Part shown: positions 1 to 11,307 of the stretch, one piece after another | Layout: the number at the start of each line of letters is the position of its first letter | How positions within the stretch are numbered: the first letter of the stretch is position 1 | NCBI RefSeq assembly: GCF_014204865.1 | Contig: NZ_JACHMG010000001.1 | Coordinates: forward strand, 248,001-312,000 | Direction of reading: 5' to 3' | Length of the DNA stretch: 64,000 nt | Origin: Amycolatopsis jiangsuensis | GTDB lineage: Bacteria; Actinomycetota; Actinomycetes; Mycobacteriales; Pseudonocardiaceae | Notes under the pieces: generated by a model | What the model saw: the letters and a program-made list of their open reading frames with translations, nothing else | Told to the model about the DNA's origin: nothing | Database searches by the model: none | Position numbers and translations under genes: made by a program

Positions 1-1530
1 GCCCTGTGCGAGGCGCAGCAGCGCCTGGCCGCCGAGGCCGCCAAGCCGACCGGCGACTTCCCGGTCTACCCGGCCTACCAGCCGGACCTCTACGAGGCCG
101 TCGCGGCGATCGCCGACGAGGAGCTGGCCAAGGCGCTGCAGATTCCCGGCAAGCAGGACCGGGACGCCGCGACCGACGAGGTCAAGGCCACCGTGCTGGC
201 CAAGCTCGGCCTGGGTGAGGGCGAGGTCTTCGAGGGCCGCGACAAGGAGGTCGGCGGTGCGTTCAAGGCGCTGACCAAGAAGATCATGCGCAAGCGCGTG
301 CTCACCGAGAAGATCCGCATGGACGGGCGCGGGCTCACCGACATCCGCCAGCTGTCCGCGGAGGTCGCGGTGATCCCGCGGGCGCACGGTTCGGCGCTGT
401 TCGAGCGCGGCGAGACCCAGATCCTGGGCGTCACCACGCTGAACATGCTCCGCATGGAGCAGCAGATCGACTCGCTGTCGCCGGAGACCACGAAGCGGTA
501 CCTGCACCACTACAACTTCCCGCCGTTCTCCACCGGTGAGACCGGCCGCGTCGGCTCGCCGAAGCGGCGCGAGATCGGCCACGGCATGCTCGCCGAGCGC
601 GCGCTGCTGCCGGTGCTGCCGAAGCGGGACGAGTTCCCGTACGCGATCCGCCAGGTCTCCGAGGCGCTGGGCTCCAACGGCTCCACCTCGATGGGCTCGG
701 TCTGCGCGTCCACCATGTCGCTGTTCAACGCCGGTGTGCCGCTGAAGGCACCGGTCGCGGGCATCGCCATGGGCCTGGTGTCGGACGAGGTCGACGGCGA
801 GACGCGTTACGTCGCGCTCACCGACATCCTCGGCGCCGAGGATGCGCTGGGCGACATGGACTTCAAGGTCGCCGGCACCAAGGACATCATCACCGCGCTG
901 CAGCTGGACACCAAGCTCGACGGCATCCCGTCCGAGGTGCTCGCGGGTGCGCTGAAGCAGGCCAAGGACGCCCGCTACACCATCCTCGAGGTCCTCGCCG
1001 AGGCGATCGACGCCCCGGACGAGATGAGCCCGTACGCCCCGCGCGTCACGTCGGTGAAGATCCCGGTGGACAAGATCGGCGAGGTCATCGGCCCGAAGGG
1101 CAAGATGATCAACTCGATCACCGAGGAGACCGGCGCGGACATCTCGATCGAGGACGACGGCACGATCTACGTCGGCGCGGCGGACGGCCCGTCCGCGGAG
1201 GCCGCGATCGGCAAGATCAACGCGATCGCCAACCCGCAGCTGCCGAAGGTCGGGGAGCGCTTCCTCGGCACCGTGGTGAAGACGGCCGCGTTCGGCGCGT
1301 TCGTCTCGCTGCTGCCGGGCAAGGACGGCCTGGTGCACATCTCCAAGCTGGGCAACGGCAAGCGGATCGGCAAGGTCGAGGACGTGGTCAACGTGGGCGA
1401 CAAGCTCCGCGTCGAGATCGCCGACATCGACAACCGCGGCAAGATCAGCCTGATCGTCGTGCAGGACGAGGACGCCGAGAAGCCCGCCGGAGGCGGTGCC
1501 GAGCAGGCGGACAAGGCCGAGGCCAAGTAG
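1..1530 (+). CDS. pnp: Polyribonucleotide nucleotidyltransferase, 3' part
   Basis: Phosphorolytic 3'-5' exoribonuclease of the RNA decay machinery. The window opens inside the gene: 509 codons are visible and roughly 240 N-terminal residues, including the first RNase PH domain, lie outside. Visible in order are the end of the alpha-helical linker, the second RNase PH core with the [13 protein letters not shown] segment that lines the active site, a KH domain with the GPKG loop, and an S1 domain beginning [18 protein letters not shown], then a short acidic/Ala tail. The frame is open to base 1. An M16 peptidase and dapB follow, the order known from mycobacteria. Identification is secure. Confidence 0.97.
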   Translation, partial: ALCEAQQRLAAEAAKPTGDFPVYPAYQPDLYEAVAAIADEELAKALQIPGKQDRDAATDEVKATVLAKLGLGEGEVFEGRDKEVGGAFKALTKKIMRKRVLTEKIRMDGRGLTDIRQLSAEVAVIPRAHGSALFERGETQILGVTTLNMLRMEQQIDSLSPETTKRYLHHYNFPPFSTGETGRVGSPKRREIGHGMLAERALLPVLPKRDEFPYAIRQVSEALGSNGSTSMGSVCASTMSLFNAGVPLKAPVAGIAMGLVSDEVDGETRYVALTDILGAEDALGDMDFKVAGTKDIITALQLDTKLDGIPSEVLAGALKQAKDARYTILEVLAEAIDAPDEMSPYAPRVTSVKIPVDKIGEVIGPKGKMINSITEETGADISIEDDGTIYVGAADGPSAEAAIGKINAIANPQLPKVGERFLGTVVKTAAFGAFVSLLPGKDGLVHISKLGNGKRIGKVEDVVNVGDKLRVEIADIDNRGKISLIVVQDEDAEKPAGGGAEQADKAEAK

Positions 1531-1571
1531 TCCGACCGAAGAACCCCACGAAGGCCCCTGACCCGTACGTG

Positions 1572-1619
1572 CCTCGTGAGTGCTGAGGCCGGTGAGAACC
1601 GGCTTCGCCACTCACGGGG
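1572..1619 (+). terminator. Nested hairpin after pnp
   Basis: An outer stem (CGTGAGTG at 1575-1582 with CACTCACG at 1609-1616, extendable by three pairs) encloses a perfect inner hairpin (GCCGGT at 1588-1593, ACCGGC at 1598-1603, GAGA loop). It follows the pnp stop by about 40 nt and has no T tract. It could be a terminator, an RNase pause site, or processing signal between pnp and the peptidase gene. Confidence 0.45.
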
Positions 1620-1662
1620 CGCGGGGGTGGGGGCCTTCGGTGTACGCGATGCAAAGGAATCC

Positions 1663-4237
<2,575 letters not shown>

Positions 4238-4302
4238 GGGTTGACGCGGTCCGCGAGGCCTGCACGGCACGTCGGATCGGGTTGATGCCGCTGGTCAGCG
4301 GA

Positions 4303-4818
4303 TCAGTGCAGCCAGCCGGTGAACACCGCCGGTGCCGCCGCGAGCAGGCTGAACCGCACCCAGCGGCCGGCGAGCCCGGCGGCGAGGAAGGTGGCCAGCC
4401 GCATCCGCACCACGCCGGCCAGCACACTCGTGGCCATGAACGGCGGCAGCCCGACCACCGAGCTGATCCCGTAGGTGGTGGTCATCCAGTGCGGATGCCG
4501 CTGGCAGCGTTCGCGCAGGGCCTCCACCTTCGAGCGGATCAGCTTGGTGCGCTGCTGCCAGCGCACCCGGCGCGGGGTGAGCGGACGCTCCGCGTGCACC
4601 CGGTCGTGCAGGAACTTCGGCAGCCGGATGCTGCCGCGTGCGGCCAGGTAGTACAGCAGTTTGCCGGCGATCTGTCCGATCGCGACCGCGCCACCGAGCC
4701 ACAGCCAGTGCGGATTCTGCTGGCTCGCGCACAGCGTGAGAACGAAAAGCTCGGCGTTGACCAGGGGCACGATGGCGGAACCGAAGGCGACGCCGAGGGT
4801 CACGAGCAGCCAGCCCAT
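4303..4818 (-). CDS. VTT/YqaA-type membrane protein
   Basis: A 171-aa polytopic protein with about four hydrophobic segments, a central basic loop (PRRVRWQQRTKLIRSKVEALRERCQRH) and a GLPPF turn typical of the VTT/DedA-like SNARE-associated superfamily. Family members are implicated in envelope homeostasis and possibly lipid scrambling; no substrate can be assigned here. The ATG is preceded by a G-run Shine-Dalgarno (GGGGGGGAGG). It converges on the dapB operon and diverges from the GtrA gene. A TAGCGT -10-like hexamer lies on the same strand about 40 nt upstream. Confidence 0.85.
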   Translation of the reverse strand: MGWLLVTLGVAFGSAIVPLVNAELFVLTLCASQQNPHWLWLGGAVAIGQIAGKLLYYLAARGSIRLPKFLHDRVHAERPLTPRRVRWQQRTKLIRSKVEALRERCQRHPHWMTTTYGISSVVGLPPFMATSVLAGVVRMRLATFLAAGLAGRWVRFSLLAAAPAVFTGWLH

Positions 4819-4880
4819 CGCGCCTCCCCCCCCGGTCGAGTGATCCTGGTCTCCACGCTAGCAGCCGTCACGAAAAGGTC

Positions 4881-4898
4881 ACGGGGGTTAGCCCCCGT
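4881..4898. other. 7-bp perfect inverted repeat in divergent promoter region
   Basis: ACGGGGG, TTAG loop, CCCCCGT, lying between the divergently read VTT and GtrA genes. It could be an operator shared by the two promoters or a leader hairpin of the GtrA transcript. Only the symmetry itself is supported. Confidence 0.35.
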
Positions 4899-4974
4899 AT
4901 TCCCGCGGGTGCCGACCACCGGTGCTCACCTGCCGGACCGATCCCGGACACCTTCCGCTGCCAGGATCGGGGGC

Positions 4975-5442
4975 GTGCCCGACCTCCGTTCCGCCGATCG
5001 TTTCGCCGGATACTGCGTGGCGGTCGTCGGGATCCTCCCGTTCGGGCTGTCCCGGATCGTCGCACCGAGCTTCCTGGGTTTCGCGGTCATCAACGGCTGC
5101 ACCTTCGGCGTCGACCTGCTGCTGCTCACGCTGTTCCACGGCGGGCTCGGCTGGCCGCTGTGGCTGGCCATCAGCCTGTCCTACGTACTGGCCTTCGGGC
5201 TCAGCTTCGTGCTCAACCGGGCGTTGAACTTCCGTTCGCACGCACCGGTCGGGCGGCAGGCGGTGCGGTACGGCGTGGCGATCGGGATCAACTACGCGGC
5301 ATTCCTGCTCGGGCTGGGCGCCGGGCTTTCCGCACTGGGCGTGGAATACCACCTGTCGCGGCTGATCGCCGGGGCGTGCGAGGGCGTGTTCATGTACGCG
5401 GTGATGCGCTGGGTGGTGTTCGCGGAGCCGGTCAGCGGGTGA
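4975..5442 (+). CDS. GtrA family membrane protein
   Basis: A 155-aa protein with four transmembrane segments and the GtrA hallmarks FAVINGCTFGVDLLLL near the N-terminus and a central SYVLAFGLSFVLNRALNFRS, with an aromatic C-terminus (MRWVVFAE). GtrA-type proteins are thought to flip polyprenyl-linked sugars or assist cell-surface glycan assembly. GTG 4975 is chosen because AGGA lies eight bases upstream and the conserved region starts soon after it; the frame is open further upstream but without a credible start. The 3' end overlaps the convergent GNAT gene by 11 bp. Confidence 0.88.
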   Translation: MPDLRSADRFAGYCVAVVGILPFGLSRIVAPSFLGFAVINGCTFGVDLLLLTLFHGGLGWPLWLAISLSYVLAFGLSFVLNRALNFRSHAPVGRQAVRYGVAIGINYAAFLLGLGAGLSALGVEYHLSRLIAGACEGVFMYAVMRWVVFAEPVSG

Positions 5443-5992
5443 GCTCCAGCTCGAGGGTGCCGGTGAGCCGGACCTCGCGCAGCGTGCCGCGTCCGGTGTC
5501 GAGGGTGCGGACGGTGCCTTCGGGCGTCCAGCCCGCGCGCCGGTAGAACCCGAGCGTCGCGTGATCCGATTGGGCGACCCAGGTGATTCCCCGGGTGAGG
5601 CCCTCGGCGCGCAGCCCCTCGGCGGCGGTGGCGAGCAGGCGACCGGCGTGCCCCCGGCGTCCCCAGCGCGGTTCGACGACGAGCGAAGCGATCAGGCCGG
5701 TCGCCCCGGCGTCTTCGGGCAGGGTGCCGGCGGCGGTGGCGGCTTCGTCGTGTGGCGCGGGACCGGCCACGCAGTAGCCGACCGTGAACGAACCTTCGGT
5801 GGCCAGGTACACCGCGGAGTCCGGGTAGCCGATCGTCTCCGCCCAGGTGCCTTCGAGGTCGGCCGCGTCGAGGTCGGCGAGGGCGTCGGCGCCGAGCAGA
5901 TCGGTGTAGGCCGCCCGCCACGTCAGCCTCTGGATGCGGGCGATCTCCACGGCGTCGGACGGGGTCGCGGGACGGACTTCGGCGGCACTCAC
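5432..5992 (-). CDS. GNAT family N-acetyltransferase
   Basis: A 186-aa single-domain acetyltransferase. The N-terminal strand-helix (VRPATPSDAVEIARIQRLTWRAAYTDLL) and the acetyl-CoA loop (VVEPRWGRRGHAGRLLATA) are clear, with the late HATLGFYRRAGW segment of the fold. The GTG start follows a TACATT hexamer by six bases on the minus strand, so the message may be leaderless. It overlaps the GtrA 3' end tail-to-tail. Acceptor substrate unknown: resistance, protein and metabolite acetylation are all possible. Confidence 0.9.
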   Translation of the reverse strand: MSAAEVRPATPSDAVEIARIQRLTWRAAYTDLLGADALADLDAADLEGTWAETIGYPDSAVYLATEGSFTVGYCVAGPAPHDEAATAAGTLPEDAGATGLIASLVVEPRWGRRGHAGRLLATAAEGLRAEGLTRGITWVAQSDHATLGFYRRAGWTPEGTVRTLDTGRGTLREVRLTGTLELELTR

Positions 5993-6042
5993 GCGGGCAA
6001 TGTACCGAAACTGTCGGGGGTGGCTGGCACCATGGCGGCACC

Positions 6043-7257
6043 ATGCAGACGATCAGCCTTTCCGTGGCCCGCCGCAGCGCGCTGGCCGCCCAGGGGTTCG
6101 CCGACCCCCGACCCGCCTCGGCCCCGACGCGGCGGCACCTGTCCAGGGTGCTGTCGCGGGTTCAGCTGCTGCAGCTGGATTCGGTCAACGTCGCCGTGCG
6201 CGCGCACTACATGCCGCTGTTCTCGCGGCTGGGCGCCTACGATCCGGCACTCGTCGACGAGGCGGCCTGGGCGCACCGGCCCCGGCGGCCGCGGATGCTG
6301 GTCGAATCGTGGGCGCACGAGGCGAGCCTGCTGCCCGTCGAGGACTGGCCGCTGCTGCGCTCGGGTGCGAAGCGGGACGGCTGGTGGCGCCACTACACCG
6401 AGGTCGTGGAGACCGTGCCGGGCCTGCTGGAGGACGTGCTGGCGGTGGTCAAGGAACGGGGGCCGATCGGCGCCGGTGCGATCGAGCGGGCGCTGGAGAC
6501 CGAAGGGGAGCGGCGCGGGCCGGGCGCGTGGTGGGAACGCTCGGTGGTCAAGAAGGCGTGCGAGTACCTGTTCGGGCTCGGCGAGCTGTCCACCGGCACG
6601 CGGCGGTCGTTCGAGCGGCTCTACGACCTCACCGAACGGGTGGTTCCGCCGGAGGTCCTGTCCCGGCGGGTGAGCGTGGAGGAAGGGGCGCGGGGCCTGA
6701 TCGAGCGGTCCGCGCGCGCACTGGGCATCGGCACCGAACCGGATCTGCGTGACTACTACCGGCTGGGGCCGGACGTGACGCGGCACGCGGTCGGCGAACT
6801 GGTGGCGGAAGGCGTTGTGGAACCGGTCCGGGTCGAGGGCTGGCGGGCGACCGCCTACCGGCACGCCGAGGCCCGCACCCCGCGGGCGGTGCCGGGGCGG
6901 GCGCTGCTGTGCCCGTTCGACCCGCTGATCTGGGAACGCGGCCGCACCGAGCGGCTGTTCGGCTTCCGGTACCGCATCGAGATCTACGTCCCCGAGCCGA
7001 AGCGGGAGTACGGGTACTACGTGTTCCCGTTCCTGCTCGACGGCGCGCTGCCGGCCCGGGTGGACCTGAAGTCCGACCGCGCCGCCGGAACGCTGCGCGT
7101 ACAGGGAGCCTTCGGCGAACCGGACATCGACGTCCCCCGGGTCACCACCGAACTGGCGGGCGAACTCCGGCACATGGCGCAGTGGCTGGGCCTGGACACC
7201 GTCACGGTGGGGAACCGAGGAAACCTGGCCACATCGTTGCGACGTTTGGTCTCCTGA
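6043..7257 (+). CDS. Winged-helix DNA glycosylase of the YcaQ/AlkX family
   Basis: A 404-aa member of the HTH_42 (DUF1006) family, whose studied members AlkZ and YcaQ/AlkX excise alkylated bases and unhook interstrand crosslinks. The family's Q-phi-Q/D catalytic segment is visible as QLD at residues 44-46 within LLQLDSVNV; the Q-phi-D form points to the YcaQ/AlkX branch rather than to the antibiotic-linked AlkZ (Q-phi-Q). Downstream are the LVESWAHEASLLP block and the LLCPFDPLIWERGRTERLFGF segment conserved in the family. It stands alone, divergent from the GNAT with a 50-bp gap. An upstream ATG at 6032 is out of frame. Confidence 0.88.
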   Translation: MQTISLSVARRSALAAQGFADPRPASAPTRRHLSRVLSRVQLLQLDSVNVAVRAHYMPLFSRLGAYDPALVDEAAWAHRPRRPRMLVESWAHEASLLPVEDWPLLRSGAKRDGWWRHYTEVVETVPGLLEDVLAVVKERGPIGAGAIERALETEGERRGPGAWWERSVVKKACEYLFGLGELSTGTRRSFERLYDLTERVVPPEVLSRRVSVEEGARGLIERSARALGIGTEPDLRDYYRLGPDVTRHAVGELVAEGVVEPVRVEGWRATAYRHAEARTPRAVPGRALLCPFDPLIWERGRTERLFGFRYRIEIYVPEPKREYGYYVFPFLLDGALPARVDLKSDRAAGTLRVQGAFGEPDIDVPRVTTELAGELRHMAQWLGLDTVTVGNRGNLATSLRRLVS

Positions 7258-7710
7258 TCCAGCGGCCACGGGTCGGTCCCGGATTGGTTCGGCTCGGGGC
7301 GAGAACGCCGGATGACTCGGGCGGGACGACGGAAGCGGCGCGCACTCCGGACGGCAGGGCGCGGCACGAATCTCCGGGCCGCTGCGAGTGGCGGCACGAG
7401 GTGGTGTGTTGCGTGCGGGTGGTGACACGCAGTGGCAGGTCGCTGCGATAGCGGTGTGGGTGATGGCCTCAGGTTCGTGTCCGTGGGGTGACAGCGTGAA
7501 TCGGCGGGTGGCTGCGAACGCCGAGCAGGCGGGTGGCATGAAGTGGTGGCTGCCGCGAAAGCCGTGTGGGCGGGTGGCGTCACGTGCGTGTCCGGTGGGC
7601 GGCAGCGTGAACCGGGTGGTTGAGCGGAAGCCGAGCGGGCGACGGTGTGAACCGGCATGGTGCGGCGGGGCTTCGCGCGGGCATCCTGCGTGAGCACCGG
7701 CAGGATGTCC
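7258..7710 (+). repeat. Degenerate G/T-rich spacer, left part of repeat tract A
   Basis: No credible gene. The + strand is rich in G and T. A loosely repeated block (CGTGTCCG-TGGG-GGCAGCGTGAA) occurs near 7477 and again near 7588, about 110 bp apart. Frames here stay open only because A/T-rich stop codons are rare. Confidence 0.5.
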
Positions 7711-8100
7711 GCGGGTGCTGGGTCCGGTGGGTGCTGGGTGTGTGGTTGCCGAGTCCGCGGGTGCTGGGTGTGCGGGTGTCGAGCCCGGTGGGTTGGGTGC
7801 GCGGGTGCTGGGTCCGGTGGGTGCTGGGTGTGTGGTTGCCGAGTCCGCGGGTGCTGGGTGTGCGGGTGTCGAGCCCGGTGGGTTGGGTGCGCGGGTGCTG
7901 GGTCCGGTGGGTGCTGGGTGTGTGGTTGCCGAGTCCGCGGGTGCTGGGTGTGCGGGTGTCGAGCCCGGTGGGTTGGGTGCGCGGGTGCTGGGTCCGGTGG
8001 GTGCTGGGTGTGTGGTTGCCGAGTCCGCGGGTGCTGGGTGTGCGGGTGACGAGCCCGGTGGGTTGGGTGCGCGGGTGCCGGGTCCGGTGGTTGCCGAGTC
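7711..8100 (+). repeat. 90-bp tandem repeat, four full copies plus a degenerate fifth
   Basis: Copies start at 7711, 7801, 7891 and 7981. The first three are identical and the fourth differs at one base (a T to A change at 8049); a shortened, diverged fifth begins at 8071. One unit contains 49 G, 22 T, 17 C and only 2 A on the + strand. Inside the unit GCGGGTGCTGGG and GTGCTGGGTG recur, so the 90-mer itself grew from shorter units. Because 90 is a multiple of three, several frames stay open through it; no codon pattern, start or SD supports translation. Confidence 0.92.
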
Positions 8101-8222
8101 CCGCGGATGCCGAGCCCCGCGGGTGCTGGGTCCGTGGTTCCCGGGTGCGCGGGTGCCGAGCCCCGCGGGTGTCGAATCCGCCTGCACCGATCCCGCCTAT
8201 ACCGACCCCACGACGGTGCGAA

Positions 8223-8261
8223 GCGGCGGGCCACACCGAGCCGTCCGGTGTGGCCCGCCGC
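8223..8261 (-). terminator. 16-bp perfect stem-loop terminator
   Basis: GCGGCGGGCCACACCG (8223-8238) pairs perfectly with CGGTGTGGCCCGCCGC (8246-8261) around a 7-nt loop. It lies about 95 bp beyond the stop of the leftward DUF4097 gene and separates it from repeat tract A. There is no T run, as is usual in actinobacteria; by symmetry it can act on both strands. Confidence 0.75.
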
Positions 8262-8356
8262 CTCCCCCTGTGGCCGTCCGCGCGGGTGCCGGGCGTGGTT
8301 CGGGTGCCGGTCGCTGCGGGCGGGGTGGTCGCCGGGCGTGGTGGTGGCGGTGGTGG

Positions 8357-9439
8357 TCAGCCGGCGGCGCGCGTCACGACGGCGTTGCCGGTGCCGGTGC
8401 GGGCGCGGACGTGCAGGGCGACGTCGCCCTCCGGGGGTGCGCTCGTCACGTCCAGTTCGCTCGACACGCGGCCCGTCGCGGAGGCCAGTTCCACCTCGGC
8501 GCGTACGCCTTCGCGGATGCCCACGCGCACCTCGCCGGAGCCGGTGATGAGTTCCAGCGAGCCGGACGCTCCGTCGGCCACCGACAGGTCACCACTGCCA
8601 GTACGCGCCATCACCTCGCCCGCGACGGTGCCGAGCCAGACGCTGCCGGTGCCGGTCGCGACCGTCACCGAGCCGGCGACCGAGGTCGCCTCCACCGAAC
8701 CGCTGCCGGTGCGCAGTTGCAGACCGGCCAGCGTCGGGCCCAGCTTCACCGAACCGGTGCCGGTGCGCACGATCGCCGTGCCGTCGGCGCGTTCCAGTGA
8801 CACCTCACCGGAGCCGGTGAGCAGGTCCGCGCGGCCCGCGGTTCCGGACACGACGACGTCCGCCGACCCTGCACGTACCTCGACGTGCGATCCGACCGGC
8901 GCGTGCACGGTGACCGAGACCGGTACGTTCCGCAGCTGCCACGCCTTGGCCGCGCGGACCACGAGCCGGTTGCCGGTCTTCTCGATCCGTGCCTGCCGCA
9001 CCGCGTCGCCCGCGGAGGTCTGCGGCGCGACCCCGAGCTGGTCCCCGAACCGCTCACCGACCCACGACAGCAGGGTGCTCACCCCGTTCACCCACGACGG
9101 CTGCTCGCCGGTGTCGTGCTGCAGCCGGACCGAAGCCCCGGACTCCCGGTCGAGCAGCACCTCGACCCGTCCGATCGTGACGCCCAGGTCCAGCTCCAGC
9201 GGACCGCCCGCGTCGAAGTCCTGAAGCCGCACAAAGGGTCCCGCGTCCGAAGTGGAGCCACCACTGTCCGAAGTGGACTCTTCGGTGACGGAGGCCGTTC
9301 CGGACGCGTCCTCCGCCCGCGCTCCGTCGCTCGGCTCGTCTCCCGCCGCGGTGCTGCCGGTGGTCTCGCCGGCCCGCGGTTCGGCGGCGTCCGCGGCCGC
9401 CTCGGTGTCGTTCCCCTGGTCTTCCCGGTTCTCGCCCAT
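8357..9439 (-). CDS. DUF4097 beta-helix protein
   Basis: A 360-aa protein. Residues 1-70 are an acidic, Ser/Thr/Ala/Gly-rich low-complexity leader with no signal peptide; the rest is a DUF4097 (adhesin-like, putative beta-helix) domain of short repeats, with many copies of a G-T/S-G-S/D-V motif such as RTGTGSVKLG, RTGSGSVEA, ATGTGSVWLG and ITGSGEVRVG. Such domains often accompany small regulators in actinobacteria; the role is unknown. It follows the RHH gene by 14 bp on the same strand, so the two are one operon and are probably controlled by the direct repeats upstream of the RHH gene. Confidence 0.88.
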   Translation of the reverse strand: MGENREDQGNDTEAAADAAEPRAGETTGSTAAGDEPSDGARAEDASGTASVTEESTSDSGGSTSDAGPFVRLQDFDAGGPLELDLGVTIGRVEVLLDRESGASVRLQHDTGEQPSWVNGVSTLLSWVGERFGDQLGVAPQTSAGDAVRQARIEKTGNRLVVRAAKAWQLRNVPVSVTVHAPVGSHVEVRAGSADVVVSGTAGRADLLTGSGEVSLERADGTAIVRTGTGSVKLGPTLAGLQLRTGSGSVEATSVAGSVTVATGTGSVWLGTVAGEVMARTGSGDLSVADGASGSLELITGSGEVRVGIREGVRAEVELASATGRVSSELDVTSAPPEGDVALHVRARTGTGNAVVTRAAG

Positions 9440-9453
9440 GGTGGTGCCCCCTT

Positions 9454-9966
9454 CTAGCCTTCGACCCAGCCGTGCAGCTTGGTCTCGGTGCGGCTGCCTT
9501 GGTTCCAGCGCTCGTGACGCTGCTGGTGCTGCTGCGCCTGGCCGAGTGCCCCCTGCACGGCCTGCGCGACGAACGTGTTCAGCGAAATACCCTGCGCGGC
9601 CGCGGCCTGTTCGGCCTGGGCCTTCATCTGCTCGACGAGCCGCAGCGTGATCCGCGAGATGTCGCCGCCGTCGAGTGGCGGCGGAGGCGGTGCGGAGTGG
9701 TGCGGACCCGGCGACGGCGGTTCCTCCGCGCCGGTGACGACCACCCGCACGTCGCGGCCGTCCAGCCGGACGTCCACGACCTGGCCGGGCAGCGCCGCGG
9801 TCACCTCGGCGGCGAGATCGGACAGCGCGTTCATCAGCACGAGCCGGGCCGAGGGTTCCAGAGCCGAGGACAGCAGGGTGGCCGCGCGCCGGGTCTGCTC
9901 ATCCCCGGCGGAGGCCGTGTTCGCGAGGTCCTCGCGGAGGTTCGAGAGGTACGGCGTCAAGTCCAT
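9454..9966 (-). CDS. Ribbon-helix-helix (HicB/Arc-like) regulator
   Basis: A 170-aa protein. An N-terminal all-helical region (about 1-75) and a proline spacer lead into a ribbon-helix-helix domain near residues 105-145 (DISRITLRLVEQMKAQAEQ followed by ISLNTFVAQAVQGAL), the DNA-binding fold of Arc, HicB and many antitoxins. No toxin gene is adjacent: the partner in the operon is the DUF4097 protein. RHH dimers bind short direct repeats in tandem, and three ATGACGYCA repeats sit on the start codon and just upstream, consistent with autorepression. Family-level call firm, target inferred. Confidence 0.88.
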   Translation of the reverse strand: MDLTPYLSNLREDLANTASAGDEQTRRAATLLSSALEPSARLVLMNALSDLAAEVTAALPGQVVDVRLDGRDVRVVVTGAEEPPSPGPHHSAPPPPPLDGGDISRITLRLVEQMKAQAEQAAAAQGISLNTFVAQAVQGALGQAQQHQQRHERWNQGSRTETKLHGWVEG

Positions 9967-9996
9967 GACGCCACTATGACGTCACATATGACGCCA
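9965..9996 (-). promoter_or_regulatory. Three direct repeats, probable RHH autoregulatory operator
   Basis: ATGACGCCA (9965-9973), ATGACGTCA (9976-9984) and ATGACGCCA (9988-9996), spaced 11 and 12 bp, about one helical turn. The first overlaps the start codon of the leftward RHH gene. A CATAGT -10-like hexamer for that gene lies inside the array, so binding would block transcription. The central copy is part of a perfect 8-bp palindrome (TGACGTCA). Confidence 0.65.
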
Positions 9997-10096
9997 TGTC
10001 AAGTCACCGTGGTGTCATGCCGCCCCGCTCCCGGACCGTGGCCGTCCCGGCGGTTAGGCTGCCCGCGGAGTCGCCGAGGAAAGAGGGAGTGGTGTC

Positions 10097-10849
10097 GTGG
10101 CCGAGACCGTGTCGCCCCAAGTGCAGTTGATCGCGAAGACGGAGTTCTTCCCGCCGGAGGAAGTGCCGTGGTCGACCGACGCCGACGGGGGGCAGGCGCT
10201 CGCCGAGTTCGCCGGCCGCGCCTGCTACCAGTCCTGGAAGAAGCCGAACCCGAAGACCGCGACCAACGCCGGCTACCTCGAGCACATCATCGACGTCGGG
10301 CACCTTTCCGTGCTGGAGCACGGTTCCGTGACGTTTTACCTCACCGGCATCTCGCGCTCGCTGACCCACGAGCTGATCCGGCACCGGCACTTCTCCTACT
10401 CGCAGCTGTCGCAGCGGTACGTGCCCGAGCGGGACGCCGCGTTCGTCGAGCCGGACGTGATCGCGAACGATCCGGAGCTGCACGAGAAGTTCGTCAAGGC
10501 CGCGCAGGCGAGCGTGGACGCCTACACCGAGCTGCTGGCCGGCCTGGAGGACAAGTTCGCCGACGCGCCGAGTGCCACGCTGCGCCGCAAGCAGGCGCGC
10601 CAGGCCGCCCGCGCGATGCTGCCCAACGCGACCGAAACCCGCATCGTCGTGACCGGCAACTACCGCGCCTGGCGCCACTTCGTCGCCATGCGCGCGACCG
10701 AGCACGCCGACGTCGAGATCCGCGCGCTGGCCGTGGAATGCCTCCGGCAGCTGCAGAAGGCGGCGGCCAACGTGTTCGCCGACTTCACGATCTCGACCCT
10801 GCCCGACGGCACCGAGGTCGCCTCCAGCCCGAAGGTTCTCGAAGGCTGA
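10097..10849 (+). CDS. thyX: FAD-dependent thymidylate synthase
   Basis: Makes dTMP from dUMP using methylene-tetrahydrofolate and reduced flavin. The 250-aa protein carries the ThyX signature [13 protein letters not shown] from residue 95 (RHRxxSxxxxSxR), the distal RxxLPNATET-type segment ([21 protein letters not shown]) and the HADVEIR motif. GTG 10097 follows a GA-rich SD (AGAGGGAG). A TAGGCT hexamer at 10055-10060 predicts a leader of about 30 nt. The stop overlaps the next gene (TGATG). Location close to dapA and RNase J matches mycobacteria. Confidence 0.97.
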   Translation: MAETVSPQVQLIAKTEFFPPEEVPWSTDADGGQALAEFAGRACYQSWKKPNPKTATNAGYLEHIIDVGHLSVLEHGSVTFYLTGISRSLTHELIRHRHFSYSQLSQRYVPERDAAFVEPDVIANDPELHEKFVKAAQASVDAYTELLAGLEDKFADAPSATLRRKQARQAARAMLPNATETRIVVTGNYRAWRHFVAMRATEHADVEIRALAVECLRQLQKAAANVFADFTISTLPDGTEVASSPKVLEG

Positions 10850-11244
10850 TGAAGCGCCTCGCGATCGATGTCCAGCGCGGGGCGTACTCGGTGGTCCGGC
10901 TGCCCGCCGACGCCCCGGTGCCCGCCGAGCTGCTCGCCCCGGGCCCGTTCCTGGTCTCCGTGACGCGGACGCCGCACGAGCTGTCGGTCATCTGCCACGC
11001 CGAGCGGGAACCGGAAGGCGGCACCGTCGAGCGCGGCTGGCGGCTGCTCAGCGTGCGCGGGCCGCTCGGGTTCACGCTCACCGGCGTGATCTCGGCGCTC
11101 GCGTCCGAGCTGGCCGCCGCCGGGGTCGCGCTGTTCTCACTGTCCACATTCGACACCGACCACATCCTCGTCCGGGCGGACGAGCTGGACCGCGCCGTCC
11201 AAGCGTTCCGGGACTCCGGCCACGACGTGGCCCTCCCCGGCTGA
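10849..11244 (+). CDS. ACT-domain protein (CASTOR-like)
   Basis: A 131-aa small protein with two ACT-like halves; the C-terminal half holds the recognisable amino-acid-binding pattern (GPLGFTLTGVISALASELAAAGVALFSLSTFDTDHILV) related to CASTOR/ThrA-type ACT domains. These bind amino acids and usually regulate partners. Its ATG shares a base with the thyX stop (TGATG), so it is co-translated with thyX. There is no enzyme domain. A regulatory amino-acid sensor is a reasonable inference, but ligand and partner are unknown. Confidence 0.82.
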   Translation: MKRLAIDVQRGAYSVVRLPADAPVPAELLAPGPFLVSVTRTPHELSVICHAEREPEGGTVERGWRLLSVRGPLGFTLTGVISALASELAAAGVALFSLSTFDTDHILVRADELDRAVQAFRDSGHDVALPG

Positions 11245-11307
11245 CCGCCTCCACGACAGCACCCGTAGCGGTGGCGCAGCACACCCTTGCCCGCCGAAGT
11301 TCGGCAA

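Noticed and set aside
1576..1662. Upstream start for the M16 peptidase
   Set aside because: Those codons read through the nested hairpin after pnp; ATG 1663 has an SD and fits the family length.
7711..8100. CRISPR array
   Set aside because: Units are contiguous with no unique spacers and no cas genes are present.
5989..9224. Very long open frames on both strands crossing the 90-bp repeats
   Set aside because: The 90-bp unit is divisible by three and almost lacks A, so stops are absent in most frames; there is no start/SD, and translations are pure repeat (Pro/Thr/His or Gly/Cys/Val).
9454..9966. Antitoxin of a HicAB toxin-antitoxin system
   Set aside because: The RHH fold and operator fit, but no HicA-like or other toxin frame lies next to it; the partner is a 360-aa DUF4097 protein.
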